Source: Pantoea coffeiphila
GTDB taxonomy: Bacteria > Pseudomonadota > Gammaproteobacteria > Enterobacterales > Enterobacteriaceae
NCBI RefSeq assembly: GCF_016909495.1
Contig: NZ_JAFBFW010000001.1
Coordinates: 372,001-436,000, forward strand
Direction: 5' to 3'
DNA length: 64,000 nucleotides
In this document: positions 11,373 to 19,483 of the stretch, in pieces
Position numbering within the stretch: the first letter of the stretch is position 1
How the letters are laid out: the number at the start of each line of letters is the position of its first letter
Notes under the pieces: generated by a model
The model's input: only the letters and a program-made list of their open reading frames with translations
What the model was told of the DNA's origin: nothing
Database searches by the model: none
Translations under genes and position numbers: made by a program

Positions 11373-11390
11373 TGTCTTGACTTCAAGATA
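11373..11390. promoter_or_regulatory. MarR operator 1
   Basis: TGTCTTGA-CT-TCAAGATA, an 8-2-8 inverted repeat with a single mismatch, placed directly before the MarR start codon. It shares half-site sequence and spacing with the second site at 11411-11428. Confidence 0.65.
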
Positions 11391-11410
11391 ACCGATCGAC
11401 ACACTAATAT

Positions 11411-11428
11411 TATCTTGAACTGAAGGTA
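11411..11428. promoter_or_regulatory. MarR operator 2
   Basis: TATCTTGA-AC-TGAAGGTA, the same 8-2-8 layout as operator 1 with two mismatches in the right half. It lies just before the EamA exporter gene (ATG 11434), where binding would block its translation start region and promoter. Confidence 0.6.
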
Positions 11429-11433
11429 AAGTC

Positions 11434-12309
11434 ATGAACATTACATCCTCAATGCATTACTGGCGTGACGTGATCCTCACGGCACTGGCCCCCGCGATCT
11501 GGGGGTCTACTTATATCGTCACATCTGAAATCCTGCCGCCGGACAGGCCGTTTACCGCTGCGCTGATCCGAGTTTTACCGGCGGGTTTGCTGCTGTTGCT
11601 GTTCACTCGCCGCATTCCGCTGCGGCGCGATCTGTGGCGCTTAGTGGTGCTGAGCGCGCTGAATATCGGGGTTTTCCAGGCGCTGTTATTCGTTGCTGCT
11701 TACCGTCTGCCGGGAGGACTGGCCGCCGTGTTGGGTGCCATTCAGCCGCTCTTGGTGATGGTGCTGGCATGGGCGGTTGATCGGCGTGCGCCCGCACAAA
11801 TTACGCTGTGGTCCGCCGTGGCCGGGGTGATCGGAATGGCGGTTTTACTGCTGTCACCGCAAACCACCTTTGAACCAATAGGCGTGATCGCTGCGCTATT
11901 GGGTGCCTCCTGTATGGCCACCGGAGTATGGCTGACCCGGCGCTGGCAGGTCGATCTGCCCGTACTGTCGCTTACCGGCTGGCAGCTGGTGATTGGCGGG
12001 CTGATGCTGGCCCCCGTTGCGTGGCTGGTCGATGCGCCACTACCAGTGCTGACCTTGCCGCAGTGGTGTGCCTATGCGTATCTCAGCCTTGCCGGTGCGC
12101 TACTTGCCTATGCGTTGTGGTTCCGCGGAATAACCCGGCTTCCCGGCGTGGCCGTTGCCTCACTCGGTCTGCTTAGCCCACTGGCCGCCGTAGCACTGGG
12201 CTGGATCGTGCTTTCCCAGTCAATGACCGGTACCGCCTTTATTGGGCTAATCGTCGTGCTGCTTAGCGTATTCGCCGTGCAGTGGACAACGGTTCGCCGT
12301 GGACAATGA
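11434..12309 (+). CDS. EamA/DMT-superfamily exporter (RhaT-like drug/metabolite transporter)
   Basis: Inner-membrane transporter of 291 residues with ten predicted hydrophobic segments arranged as two EamA repeats. The first repeat opens with APAIWGSTYIVTSEILPP and the second begins near residue 148. Such proteins export amino acids, metabolites or drugs. It is controlled most likely by the divergent MarR protein through the twin palindromes. A nitroreductase gene follows 34 bp downstream and may be co-transcribed. Substrate unknown. Confidence 0.87.
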   Translation: MNITSSMHYWRDVILTALAPAIWGSTYIVTSEILPPDRPFTAALIRVLPAGLLLLLFTRRIPLRRDLWRLVVLSALNIGVFQALLFVAAYRLPGGLAAVLGAIQPLLVMVLAWAVDRRAPAQITLWSAVAGVIGMAVLLLSPQTTFEPIGVIAALLGASCMATGVWLTRRWQVDLPVLSLTGWQLVIGGLMLAPVAWLVDAPLPVLTLPQWCAYAYLSLAGALLAYALWFRGITRLPGVAVASLGLLSPLAAVALGWIVLSQSMTGTAFIGLIVVLLSVFAVQWTTVRRGQ

Positions 12310-12343
12310 CTCTCTTTAACAGACTATTATATAAGGTAATTAC

Positions 12344-12961
12344 ATGAAATCTTCCGTACAGAACGCTATTGAATCACGTATCTCCATTAACCGTTTTCAG
12401 GCCGATCGTCCTCTTGATGATGAAACGATTACCTCTCTGGTCACGTTGGCAACCAAAGCCCCAACGGCATTTAATATGCAGAACTGGCGGTTTATTGCCG
12501 TGCGCTCGCCTGAGGCGAAAAATCTGCTGAAAGACTCCGCCTGGGGCCAGCAGAAGATCGTCGACGCTTCCGTGGCTTTCATCATCTGCGGTACGCTCTC
12601 TGCACACCAGCAGCTGGCGGCTGCACTCCAGCCCAGCGTGGACGCGCAGATCATGGAGCAGCGTACTGTAGAAGGTTGGGTAAAGCAGGCCACGGCGTCC
12701 CATGAAAATAACGCGGTGCTACAGCGTGATGAGGCCGTGCGTTCCGCTTCTCTGGGGGCAATGACACTGATGCTGGCCGCCGAGGGAATGGGGCTGGGTT
12801 CATGCCCGATGATTGGCTTTGATGCCGAACAGGTGGCAAAAGACTTTGCTCTGCTGCCAACGGAGCTGCCGTTGATGGTGGTCGTCGTGGGGTATCCGCT
12901 GGATAACAACTGGCCGCAGAAGCCGCGTAAACCGGTGGCGGAAGTGTTAACGCTGGCTTAA
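12344..12961 (+). CDS. Nitroreductase-family flavoprotein
   Basis: FMN-dependent oxidoreductase of 205 residues. N-terminal SRISINRFQADRPL carries the family Arg/Ser FMN contacts. LATKAPTAFNMQNWRFIAV is the conserved substrate/FMN loop, and GMGLGSCPMIGFD near 150 is the second glycine-rich FMN contact. Likely reduces nitro-aromatics or quinones with NAD(P)H in the cytoplasm. It is placed behind the MarR-controlled exporter, so the pair could form a detoxification unit: reduce the compound, then export it. The pairing is inferred from position only. Confidence 0.87.
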   Translation: MKSSVQNAIESRISINRFQADRPLDDETITSLVTLATKAPTAFNMQNWRFIAVRSPEAKNLLKDSAWGQQKIVDASVAFIICGTLSAHQQLAAALQPSVDAQIMEQRTVEGWVKQATASHENNAVLQRDEAVRSASLGAMTLMLAAEGMGLGSCPMIGFDAEQVAKDFALLPTELPLMVVVVGYPLDNNWPQKPRKPVAEVLTLA

Positions 12962-12972
12962 TGCGATACTTT

Positions 12973-13012
12973 ACCGATGCTGGCGATGAATAGATTCTGT
13001 GCCAGCATCGGT
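12973..13012. terminator. Perfect 12-bp inverted repeat between converging genes
   Basis: ACCGATGCTGGC at 12973-12984 is perfectly complementary to GCCAGCATCGGT at 13001-13012, loop 16 bases. It sits 12 bp after the nitroreductase stop and before the converging ABC-F gene. There is no T-run, so it may stabilise 3' ends or act as a factor-assisted terminator. Confidence 0.5.
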
Positions 13013-13063
13013 GAGTCAGGATAAATGGCGGGTCTGATTACGGTTGAAATCAAGTCCGCCCGA

Positions 13064-14629
13064 TCATAATTGCAGGGTCTGCGTCACGCCACAGTTATTC
13101 ACAAACTCTTCGTCATGGCTGACTAACAGCAGCGCTCCTTTATATGATCTCAACACCCCCTCTAACAGCCGACGTGAATCAAGATCCAGATGATTGTCTG
13201 GCTCATCCAGCAATAAGATATCCGGCAGGGGGGATGAACAGGTTAAGGCCAGCAGGATAACTTTCAGCTGTTCTCCGCCGCTCAACTGTTCAAGCGGAAT
13301 CAGACTTTTATCGCCCCTGATGCGCAGCGCACCCAGGCGGGTACGCCAGCTTTCAGCGGTAACTAAAGGGTCAAATTCGCATAAGGCTTCAACCACCGGC
13401 AGTGCGGAATTCAGCAGGGTAAGGTGCTGATCCAGATAGCGCCAGTGGCCATGTAGTGAGTAACGCCCCGACGCTGCCGCCAGCTGGCCCGTCAGCACTT
13501 TAAGCAGGGTAGATTTTCCGCTGCCGTTACGCCCGGCGATATGCCAGTGCTCGCCGCCGGAAATGGTCAGGGAAAGCGGCTGCGACGAGCCAAAAGGCAG
13601 ACGTAAATCCTGAGTATTAACGCGAACGCGCTTTTGCTCATCGGTGTAGGAAAATTTCAGCATTTGCGGTGTTACGTGCTCGATTTTCTCGTTAACAACA
13701 CTTCGTTGCTCAGCCAGGTTGGCCATGACGCGTTCGTGGCGTTGGGTAATTTTTGACTGCTGCTTCTCCGCTTTGTTCTTCTTCATATCCAGCAGCAACA
13801 GAGACTGCGACCCCGAAGAACGGACGCGATCGCCCCGACGCCGTCGCTGGGCTTTTTTCTCCAGCGTGCGCTGTAGCTCATCCCTTTCTTTACGCAGGCC
13901 GGACTGTAACTGCTTTTCCTCACTGCGTAACGCATTGAGTTGACGCTCTTTCTGCTGCGAGAAATCGCGGTAATTACCGCCATATTCCACCAGCCCGCCA
14001 GAACTGAGTTCGTAAATGCGCTGCATTTCATTCAGTAGCCGCCGATCGTGGCTAATCACCAGCGACCCGGAAGGATGTCGCTGCAGCTGTTCGCTCAGCC
14101 AGCGGCGACCGGTGCTATCGAGATGGTTTTCCGGCTCGTCGAGCAGTAAAAATGAGTCCTGTTGCAAAAATGCACGGCACAGCGCCAGGCGGGTTTGTTC
14201 GCCGCCGCTTAGCTGCGCGGAAGGGCTTTCCAGCGAAAGATGACCCAGCGCCGCACTGTCCAACAGCGACTGCCAGCGGAGTGGATAATCCCATTTGTTG
14301 GCAAGAAAATCATAATCATCGGCATTGGCACTGCCGTTTTCCATTCTGCGAAAAGCCGCACGGACGTCGGCGATCCCCAGCGCATCTGCCAGAGTCACTC
14401 CGGGCAAACGTGTTAACTGCGGGACGTAATAAAACGGCGTCAGCCAGTTAATCGTGCCGCTTGAAGGCTGGCGACGCAGTGCCAGTATCGACATCAGCAC
14501 TGACTTGCCGCAGCCGTTAATACCGGTCAGTCCCTGGTTTTGCTGTGTCAGAGTACCGCTAATCTGTTGAAACAGAGCAGTGTCGTTGAACGTAATTGAG
14601 AGTTCAGAAAAATGGCAGTGTACAGGCAT
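13064..14629 (-). CDS. ABC-F family ATPase (ribosome-associated type)
   Basis: Soluble protein of 521 residues with two ABC domains and no membrane segments. Domain 1: Walker A GINGCGKS (about 37-44), signature LSGGEQ (about 139), Walker B FLLLDEPENHLD. A highly charged linker of about residues 225-310 is rich in Arg/Lys/Glu. Domain 2: Walker A GRNGSGKST, LSGGEQ, LLLDEPDNHLD. ABC-F proteins act on the ribosome as translation factors or antibiotic-resistance proteins, and no transporter partner is needed. Its leader (14630-14763) holds a short overlapping ORF and a strong hairpin, as expected for translation-coupled attenuation. Which subfamily is unclear. Confidence 0.88.
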   Translation of the reverse strand: MPVHCHFSELSITFNDTALFQQISGTLTQQNQGLTGINGCGKSVLMSILALRRQPSSGTINWLTPFYYVPQLTRLPGVTLADALGIADVRAAFRRMENGSANADDYDFLANKWDYPLRWQSLLDSAALGHLSLESPSAQLSGGEQTRLALCRAFLQQDSFLLLDEPENHLDSTGRRWLSEQLQRHPSGSLVISHDRRLLNEMQRIYELSSGGLVEYGGNYRDFSQQKERQLNALRSEEKQLQSGLRKERDELQRTLEKKAQRRRRGDRVRSSGSQSLLLLDMKKNKAEKQQSKITQRHERVMANLAEQRSVVNEKIEHVTPQMLKFSYTDEQKRVRVNTQDLRLPFGSSQPLSLTISGGEHWHIAGRNGSGKSTLLKVLTGQLAAASGRYSLHGHWRYLDQHLTLLNSALPVVEALCEFDPLVTAESWRTRLGALRIRGDKSLIPLEQLSGGEQLKVILLALTCSSPLPDILLLDEPDNHLDLDSRRLLEGVLRSYKGALLLVSHDEEFVNNCGVTQTLQL

Positions 14630-14650
14630 AGTTGTGCTCCTGAATAAACA

Positions 14651-14706
14651 GGGCAGGCCGTGATGCCGGATCGGAAATAAATACTGACGAGGATAGCTGC
14701 CTGCCC
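14651..14706 (-). promoter_or_regulatory. Leader hairpin upstream of the ABC-F gene
   Basis: On the minus strand GGGCAGGC (14706-14699) pairs perfectly with GCCTGCCC (14658-14651), and the T-rich TGTTTATT follows. The structure ends about 20 bases before the ABC-F start. A reading frame starting at ATG 14763 passes through the stem and overlaps the ABC-F start in another frame. Together these resemble a leader-peptide attenuator. Confidence 0.45.
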
Positions 14707-14850
14707 AATATCAAAATTCACACCGGATAAGATGCGGGAGATATTGCGATGGAATACAGGCATTAAATCATGTCGGCAGACATCCTCAGGGAAGGTGAAG
14801 AAGGTATAGTGGCAAAAATTGTGCAGGCTGTAAACCCGGTGCTGAACGAG

Positions 14851-14876
14851 AAAATGCCGCAGACGGGCTGCGGCAT
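14851..14876 (-). terminator. Terminator of the LEA-like gene
   Basis: On the minus strand ATGCCGCAG-CCCGT-CTGCGGCAT forms a perfect 9-bp stem with a 5-base loop, followed by TTTTC. It lies 25 bp after the stop of the LEA-like gene. Confidence 0.75.
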
Positions 14877-14901
14877 CAAACGGTTAATTAGCGAGGAGCG
14901 T

Positions 14902-15255
14902 TTACTCGGTCACTTTTTTCTTCAGGTCGCTGGCACCTTCTTTGGTACTGTTCCAGCCTTTCTGTGTGCCTTCTTTGGTCGCATTCCAGCCTTTCTCAGT
15001 CCCTTCTTTGGTTTTATTCCAGGTCTTCTGCGAGCCTTCGCTCACTTTACTGCTTAAACTGTCGCTTTTACCTTCGGCAGCATGTTTAGCTTTCAGCTGT
15101 TGCTCCTGGCCCTGATGCTGCGCTTCGTGCAGTTTTTCTTTAGCGGTATTTGCACCGGCCTGCGCGTTGGCGACGGTTTCATCGGTTGCGTGTGTGGCGG
15201 CAAATGCGGAAGTGGCCAGTAAAATGGCTGACAGGGCGATAATCGTCTTTTTCAT
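14902..15255 (-). CDS. Secreted LEA-like protein with 11-residue repeats
   Basis: Small exported protein of 117 residues. A Sec signal peptide (MKKTIIALSAILLATSAFA) is followed by a hydrophilic Lys/Glu/Gln-rich mature part with no Cys. The C-terminal half carries tandem 11-residue units of the form TKEGTxKGWNx (three copies at about residues 83-110, preceded by a diverged copy). This 11-mer periodicity is that of group 3 LEA/apolipoprotein-like amphipathic helices, linked to desiccation or membrane protection. I do not recognise a named gene. The DNA shows the matching 33-bp periodicity. A clear terminator follows. Confidence 0.8.
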   Translation of the reverse strand: MKKTIIALSAILLATSAFAATHATDETVANAQAGANTAKEKLHEAQHQGQEQQLKAKHAAEGKSDSLSSKVSEGSQKTWNKTKEGTEKGWNATKEGTQKGWNSTKEGASDLKKKVTE

Positions 15256-15349
15256 AAATATTCCCTCATAAAATACGTCATTAGTGTTAACAACGTGGTC
15301 AACAATGCCACGCGAAGATACCTATGGCTTTAGGAAAAAACTGTAAATG

Positions 15350-16102
15350 TTAGCTCGTTAGCGCTTCGATCTCCGCTTTGCACTGCATTAACGAGCTGAG
15401 CAGGTGATCGAACTTCTCCTCAAAGCGCAGGGCCGGGACGGCAACCGAAATCGCGTAATGTTCACCGGCCCCGGTATTCAGATAAACGCCCATCCCGCAG
15501 ACGCCACGCGCATGTTCCTCGCGATCGATCGCATAACGTCGCGCGCGGGTTTGCCGGATGTCATCCAGCAGCAGAGGCAGCGTTCGCAGGGTATTATCCG
15601 TTCTCACATCCGGCTGGCCGCCGAGCAGGTCCGCAATTTTCTCATCGGCAAGCATCGCCAGAATCGCTTTACCGTGTGCGGTGCAATGGCAGGGAAACGC
15701 TGTGCCCACCGCGGATACCACGCGCAGCTCCTGGTCAGAAACGAACTGGCTGACGGAGACGGCATGGCTACCGCGATAAACGCATAAATCCACCGTTTCA
15801 CGCGTACGGCGTCCCAGCGTTTCCATCGACGGCTGCGCGAGTGCAATCACATCGGTGTGCGCGGAGGCCGCCAGGCGTGCCAGCGCCGGTCCAAGCCGAA
15901 CGCCGGTGCTGCCCGATATCAGCAGCTGCTGTGACTCCAGCGAGGTGACCAGTCGGTGAACGGTGGTGCGGGGCAAACCCGTTTCGCGCGACAGGCTGGA
16001 GATGGTCATGCCTTTTGGCTGTAGCTCCAGCGCCCGCAGAATTGTGGCTGCCCGGGCAATTACCTGTGAACCACTGCTGTCTGCATCATTGCTCATCTTC
16101 AT
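15350..16102 (-). CDS. IclR-family transcriptional regulator
   Basis: N-terminal winged HTH (residues about 10-70: RAATILRALELQPKGMTISSLSRETGLPRTTVHRLVTSLE) and C-terminal effector domain (about 85-250) with the CHCTAHGKAILA and REEHARGVCGMGVYL motifs of the family. Length 250 is normal. It is divergent from an MFS transporter gene. Inverted TGTCCG/CGGACA elements flank the transporter promoter at 16210-16263 and are plausible operators. The ligand is unknown; IclR proteins usually sense aromatic or glyoxylate-type metabolites. Confidence 0.88.
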   Translation of the reverse strand: MKMSNDADSSGSQVIARAATILRALELQPKGMTISSLSRETGLPRTTVHRLVTSLESQQLLISGSTGVRLGPALARLAASAHTDVIALAQPSMETLGRRTRETVDLCVYRGSHAVSVSQFVSDQELRVVSAVGTAFPCHCTAHGKAILAMLADEKIADLLGGQPDVRTDNTLRTLPLLLDDIRQTRARRYAIDREEHARGVCGMGVYLNTGAGEHYAISVAVPALRFEEKFDHLLSSLMQCKAEIEALTS

Positions 16103-16209
16103 CTCCGGTTTAAAACATCTTGCAGCAGGATATCACGCGTTATCCGCCTGATGGATAAAATGGCTGGCTCTCTTAACGAACGCGCTTCGCTGACATTCAG
16201 TTTACCTTT

Positions 16210-16263
16210 TGTCCGTTGACTTGACTGGATGATGATCTGAATATAATGACCACATATCGGACA
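16210..16263 (+). promoter_or_regulatory. Promoter of the MFS gene flanked by inverted TGTCCG elements
   Basis: TGTCCG at 16210-16215 and its reverse complement CGGACA at 16258-16263 bracket a promoter-like stretch: overlapping TTGACT hexamers at 16216 and 16221, and TATAAT at 16242-16247. The spacers (20 and 15 bp) are not ideal, which suits a regulated promoter. The divergent IclR protein is the likely binder. Confidence 0.45.
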
Positions 16264-16285
16264 TTAATCCCATTATTTGGATAGC

Positions 16286-17437
16286 ATGGCAATGAATAAG
16301 ATAAAGAAAACGGGTGCGTTTACGCTACTGGCGGTGGCCTGCCTGACCATTATGGTGGGCTGTGTAATCGTACCCGGATTAACGGCGGTCGCTGAAAATC
16401 TGGGCACGCCTTCAGCGGCCAGCTGGCTGGTAACCATTCCGTCGCTGGGCGTGGTAATTTTTGGGCCACTGGCTGGCCGCTTTATTGACCGGGTAGGGGC
16501 TTACCGGGCGCTATTGTGGGGGCTATTTTGCTACGGTCTGTTAGGCAGCGGTGGCGTACTTCTTCACGGCACGCTCCCGGTAATGATAGACAGGTTACTG
16601 CTTGGCGGTGCAACGGCGGTGGTGATGGCCGCAGGTACCGTACTGATCTCTCTGTTCTACAGCGGGCAGGCGCGGATGAAAATGATCGCGGCCCAGGGCA
16701 TGTCGATCGAACTTGGCGGTGTGATCTTCCTTTTCATTGGCGGACTGTTGGCCAGTCTGGGCTGGCGCTGGCCGTTTCTGCTTTATCTTGTCGCCTGGCT
16801 GTTACTGGCGATGCAGTTAATGTTTGTGCCCAGGCCATCCGCCGAGCCGGAAGGCGACGATAGCGGGGAGGCGATCCGAAATTCAGCTCCGGCCAGCGGT
16901 AAGCTTAAAACGGTTTTATTTGCTGCATTAGCTTCTATGCTGTGCTTCTTTAACGGGGTAATCGTTATTCCGCAGCAGTTTCATCATCTCAATATCAGCG
17001 CGGCGGAAACGGGCTATTTCCTGTCATTTGTCTCGCTAATCGCCGTATTTGCCGCAGCAACAATGCCGAAAATGGTCAGGCATCTGGGGGAGTTCGGTAC
17101 ACTTTACGCCGCTTTTGCCTGTTATGCCGCGGCGCACCTGATCTTTTCTGTATCATCTGGGGTAGTGCCGTTTATTGCCGGAGGGGTTCTGATGGGATGT
17201 GGTTTCGGCCTGTCGGTGCCGCTGGTTAATCACATGACCGTCGAACTGAGCGAGGCGCACGTACGCGGGCGAAATCTTGCCTGGCTGTCGATGGCGATTT
17301 TTTCCGGGCAGTTTTTGTCCTCCTTTATGGAGTTTATCCCCGGCAATGCATCGGTGATTTTTGCGGGTGCTGCTTTGATTGGCATCGCCGTCATGGTGAT
17401 TCTGTATTTACTGCGGCGCGGGAAGCGGGAAGATTAA
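16286..17437 (+). CDS. MFS transporter
   Basis: Inner-membrane transporter with about 12 hydrophobic segments in 383 residues. The helix 2-3 loop reads GRFIDRVGAYRALLWG, a diverged version of the MFS loop motif, and helix 4 contains RLLLGGATAVVMAAG. The N-terminus could be TTG 16277, ATG 16286 or ATG 16292; I prefer 16286. It is divergent from the IclR regulator and probably repressed by it. A stem-loop follows the stop. The substrate cannot be predicted; IclR partners often handle organic acids. Confidence 0.85.
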   Translation: MAMNKIKKTGAFTLLAVACLTIMVGCVIVPGLTAVAENLGTPSAASWLVTIPSLGVVIFGPLAGRFIDRVGAYRALLWGLFCYGLLGSGGVLLHGTLPVMIDRLLLGGATAVVMAAGTVLISLFYSGQARMKMIAAQGMSIELGGVIFLFIGGLLASLGWRWPFLLYLVAWLLLAMQLMFVPRPSAEPEGDDSGEAIRNSAPASGKLKTVLFAALASMLCFFNGVIVIPQQFHHLNISAAETGYFLSFVSLIAVFAAATMPKMVRHLGEFGTLYAAFACYAAAHLIFSVSSGVVPFIAGGVLMGCGFGLSVPLVNHMTVELSEAHVRGRNLAWLSMAIFSGQFLSSFMEFIPGNASVIFAGAALIGIAVMVILYLLRRGKRED

Positions 17438-17472
17438 GCCCTGCAGCAACGAGATAGTTGTTACCGCAGGGC
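17438..17472. terminator. Terminator-like stem-loop between converging genes
   Basis: GCCCTGC (17438-17444) pairs with GCAGGGC (17466-17472). Inside it AGCAAC pairs with GTTGTT, leaving a 6-base loop and a 3-base bulge. It lies at the end of the MFS gene, facing the DUF606 genes. No T-run. Confidence 0.5.
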
Positions 17473-17502
17473 ATTCGTGGAGCCGAATATTGTCAGGAGG
17501 CT

Positions 17503-17988
17503 TCAGGCTTCAGCTGAGGCCTGGCTGTCGCTGGACTTTTCGGCATCGGTTTTATTGCTGGAATAAATAAAGTAAAGCGCGATCCCCAGGCAGACAACCG
17601 CCCCCAGCCGCGTTGCGGAAAAGTGGATCGCTTCGTTCCCCAGCCAGCCAAAATTATCAATCAGCATGCTCATCGCCAGCTGCCCAAAAATAACCGCCAC
17701 CGTCGCTACTGCCGCACCGATACGCTGAACGGCCAGTACCATGATCACGATATAAGGCACACCGCAGAGCGCGCCCAGCAGCTGCCATTTCGGCACGTCC
17801 AGCAGGGTTAAGTTATGCGCCGGTTCAAAGAAGAAAATAAGCAGGGCGCTGACCAGCGCACCGAGCGAGAAGGTCAGAAACGCGCTGCGAAACACGCCGA
17901 CCTGGCTGCCTAATTTGCCGTTAATAGCCGCCTGAATACTCAGTACCGCACCGCCGATCACGGCCAGGATAATCATCACTATATTCAT
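17503..17988 (-). CDS. DUF606 (YdcZ-type) small DMT transporter subunit, second of a pair
   Basis: 161-residue membrane protein with five hydrophobic segments (one DMT half-repeat). It has the opening AVIGGAVLSIQAAINGKLGSQVG that marks the DUF606/YdcZ family, and a short acidic, Ser-rich C-terminal tail. It starts 9 bp after its paralogue (17998-18432). Paired half-size DMT proteins are known to form hetero-dimeric exporters, and that is the likely arrangement here. A LysR gene is divergent from the pair. Confidence 0.8.
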   Translation of the reverse strand: MNIVMIILAVIGGAVLSIQAAINGKLGSQVGVFRSAFLTFSLGALVSALLIFFFEPAHNLTLLDVPKWQLLGALCGVPYIVIMVLAVQRIGAAVATVAVIFGQLAMSMLIDNFGWLGNEAIHFSATRLGAVVCLGIALYFIYSSNKTDAEKSSDSQASAEA

Positions 17989-17997
17989 TGTTTCACC

Positions 17998-18432
17998 TTA
18001 GCCCTTTGCCACCAGAATCAGTGCAGCAATAATAAAAATCAGCGCAATAAACCGCTTACGGTCAATTTTGCGATGCTCCGTACCCAGTAGTCCGTAGTGG
18101 TCAATCACCACGCTTTTGAAAACCTGCCCGGCAAGAATGCCGATCATCGTCATTGCAATACCAATCACCGGCACGGCCACGGTCAGGATCACCACGTACA
18201 CCGGGCCAAGAATACCGCCCAGCAGGGTCCATGATGGCTGCGTGAAGAAGGAAGGGCTGCTGCGGGGGCTAAAGAACAACATCAGCAGGAAGGTCAGCGC
18301 GGCACCCACGCCAAAAACGCTGAACGTTGCCCACAGCCCGCCGACTTCATTTCCTAATGGCCCCAGTAATCCCGCCTCAACCGATAACCCCATGCCGCCG
18401 GCAACGACGAGTAATATAAAAATAAGCTGCAT
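17998..18432 (-). CDS. DUF606 (YdcZ-type) small DMT transporter subunit, first of a pair
   Basis: 144-residue membrane protein with five hydrophobic segments. It has the DUF606 features GGMGLSVEAGLLGPLGNEVGG at the N-terminus and GQVFKSVVIDHYGLLG near residue 110. It is first in a two-gene operon with a close paralogue. The divergent LysR gene (18530) shares a 97-bp control region. Probably half of a hetero-dimeric small-molecule exporter; the substrate is unknown. Confidence 0.8.
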   Translation of the reverse strand: MQLIFILLVVAGGMGLSVEAGLLGPLGNEVGGLWATFSVFGVGAALTFLLMLFFSPRSSPSFFTQPSWTLLGGILGPVYVVILTVAVPVIGIAMTMIGILAGQVFKSVVIDHYGLLGTEHRKIDRKRFIALIFIIAALILVAKG

Positions 18433-18529
18433 AAATCAGTCCCCGATAATTTAGGGTTGCGATGGTATAGCAGCGCTGCATCATGAAAAACGGTATAATT
18501 CAGGAAACACCTTTGCAGGAATCAGGATA

Positions 18530-19483
18530 ATGTTTGATGCTGGCAGCATAAATTTCCGCACGCTGGTATTTTTTATCGGCGTGTATGATGAACAGAACTT
18601 TTCCGCCGTTGCCAGGCGGGAAGGGGTGTCGGCTTCTATGGTTTCGCGCGTGATCATTCAGTTAGAGGACACGCTTGGCCAGCAGCTGTTCTACCGCAAT
18701 ACCCGCGCCGTTATCCCCACCGAAGCAGGCCGACTGTTTATTGACTACGCCCGCAGCATGACCGAACAGCTGAATAAAGCCCGTAAAGAGATGCAGGACC
18801 GATCCCTCGAACCCGCCGGGCTGATACGTATTAACGCGCCGGTCTTCTTCGGCCAGCGCCATATTGCGCCCTGGCTGACTGCGCTGTCCCGGCGATATCC
18901 CCGCTTACAGATGGAGCTGATGCTGACGGATGATTTCATCGATCCACACCGCGATGCCACCGACGTGCTGTTCAGGATAGGCACGCTGACCGATTCCTCC
19001 TTTCATGCGCGTATATTCGCCACGCAGCGTTATTATCTGGCGGCATCACCCGAGTATTTAGAACAGCACGGCCAGCCGGCAACGCCTGCCGATTTCAGTC
19101 AACATAAGTGTCTGGTTTACCGCGGTTCTTCCGGCCCCAATCGCTGGCTTTTCCGTCAGCCAGGGGAGAGCTGGACACACTATCCGGTGGCAGGATTACT
19201 GACTTCCAATAATGCGGAATCTCTGCTGACCAGCGCACTTGATGGGATGGGACTGGTGCTGTTTCCCGACTGGCTGATCAATGACAGCCTGAATAAAGGT
19301 GGACTGGTGCGCATCATGCCCGACTTCGAGGCGGCCATTCACACCGAGCCGCAGCATATCGCCGCCATCTATCCCAACGCCCGCCATCCACCGCTGAATG
19401 TACGGGCGGTGATTGACCATTTCGTTGGCGTTTACGGAACGCCACCTTACTGGCAACTGGGAGAAATGGGGCAGGGAAGTTAA
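18530..19483 (+). CDS. LysR-family transcriptional regulator (CrgA/DhmR-like group)
   Basis: 317-residue LysR protein. HTH at about residues 18-60 (FSAVARREGVSASMVSRVIIQLEDTLGQQLF), effector domain at about 95-300 (LIRINAPVFFGQRHIAPWLTAL). It is divergent from the DUF606 pair and is its likely regulator. The last four bases overlap the end of the converging kinase-like gene. Two KOPS octamers lie within it (18618 and 19469). Confidence 0.87.
   Translation: MFDAGSINFRTLVFFIGVYDEQNFSAVARREGVSASMVSRVIIQLEDTLGQQLFYRNTRAVIPTEAGRLFIDYARSMTEQLNKARKEMQDRSLEPAGLIRINAPVFFGQRHIAPWLTALSRRYPRLQMELMLTDDFIDPHRDATDVLFRIGTLTDSSFHARIFATQRYYLAASPEYLEQHGQPATPADFSQHKCLVYRGSSGPNRWLFRQPGESWTHYPVAGLLTSNNAESLLTSALDGMGLVLFPDWLINDSLNKGGLVRIMPDFEAAIHTEPQHIAAIYPNARHPPLNVRAVIDHFVGVYGTPPYWQLGEMGQGS
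18618..18625 (+). other. KOPS octamer (FtsK-orienting sequence)
   Basis: GGGAAGGG fits GGGNAGGG and points rightwards, towards the dif-like site. Other plus-strand copies left of dif lie at 1017-1024 and 19469-19476. The single copy seen to the right (60263-60270) is on the opposite strand and also points to dif. Confidence 0.5.
19469..19476 (+). other. KOPS octamer (FtsK-orienting sequence)
   Basis: GGGCAGGG on the plus strand, 2.5 kb left of the dif-like site and oriented towards it. Confidence 0.5.

Noticed and set aside
14770-15057. Plus-strand frame of 95 codons with hydrophobic repeats
   Set aside because: It is the reverse of the 33-bp repeats of the exported LEA-like gene, which has a signal peptide and terminator on the minus strand.
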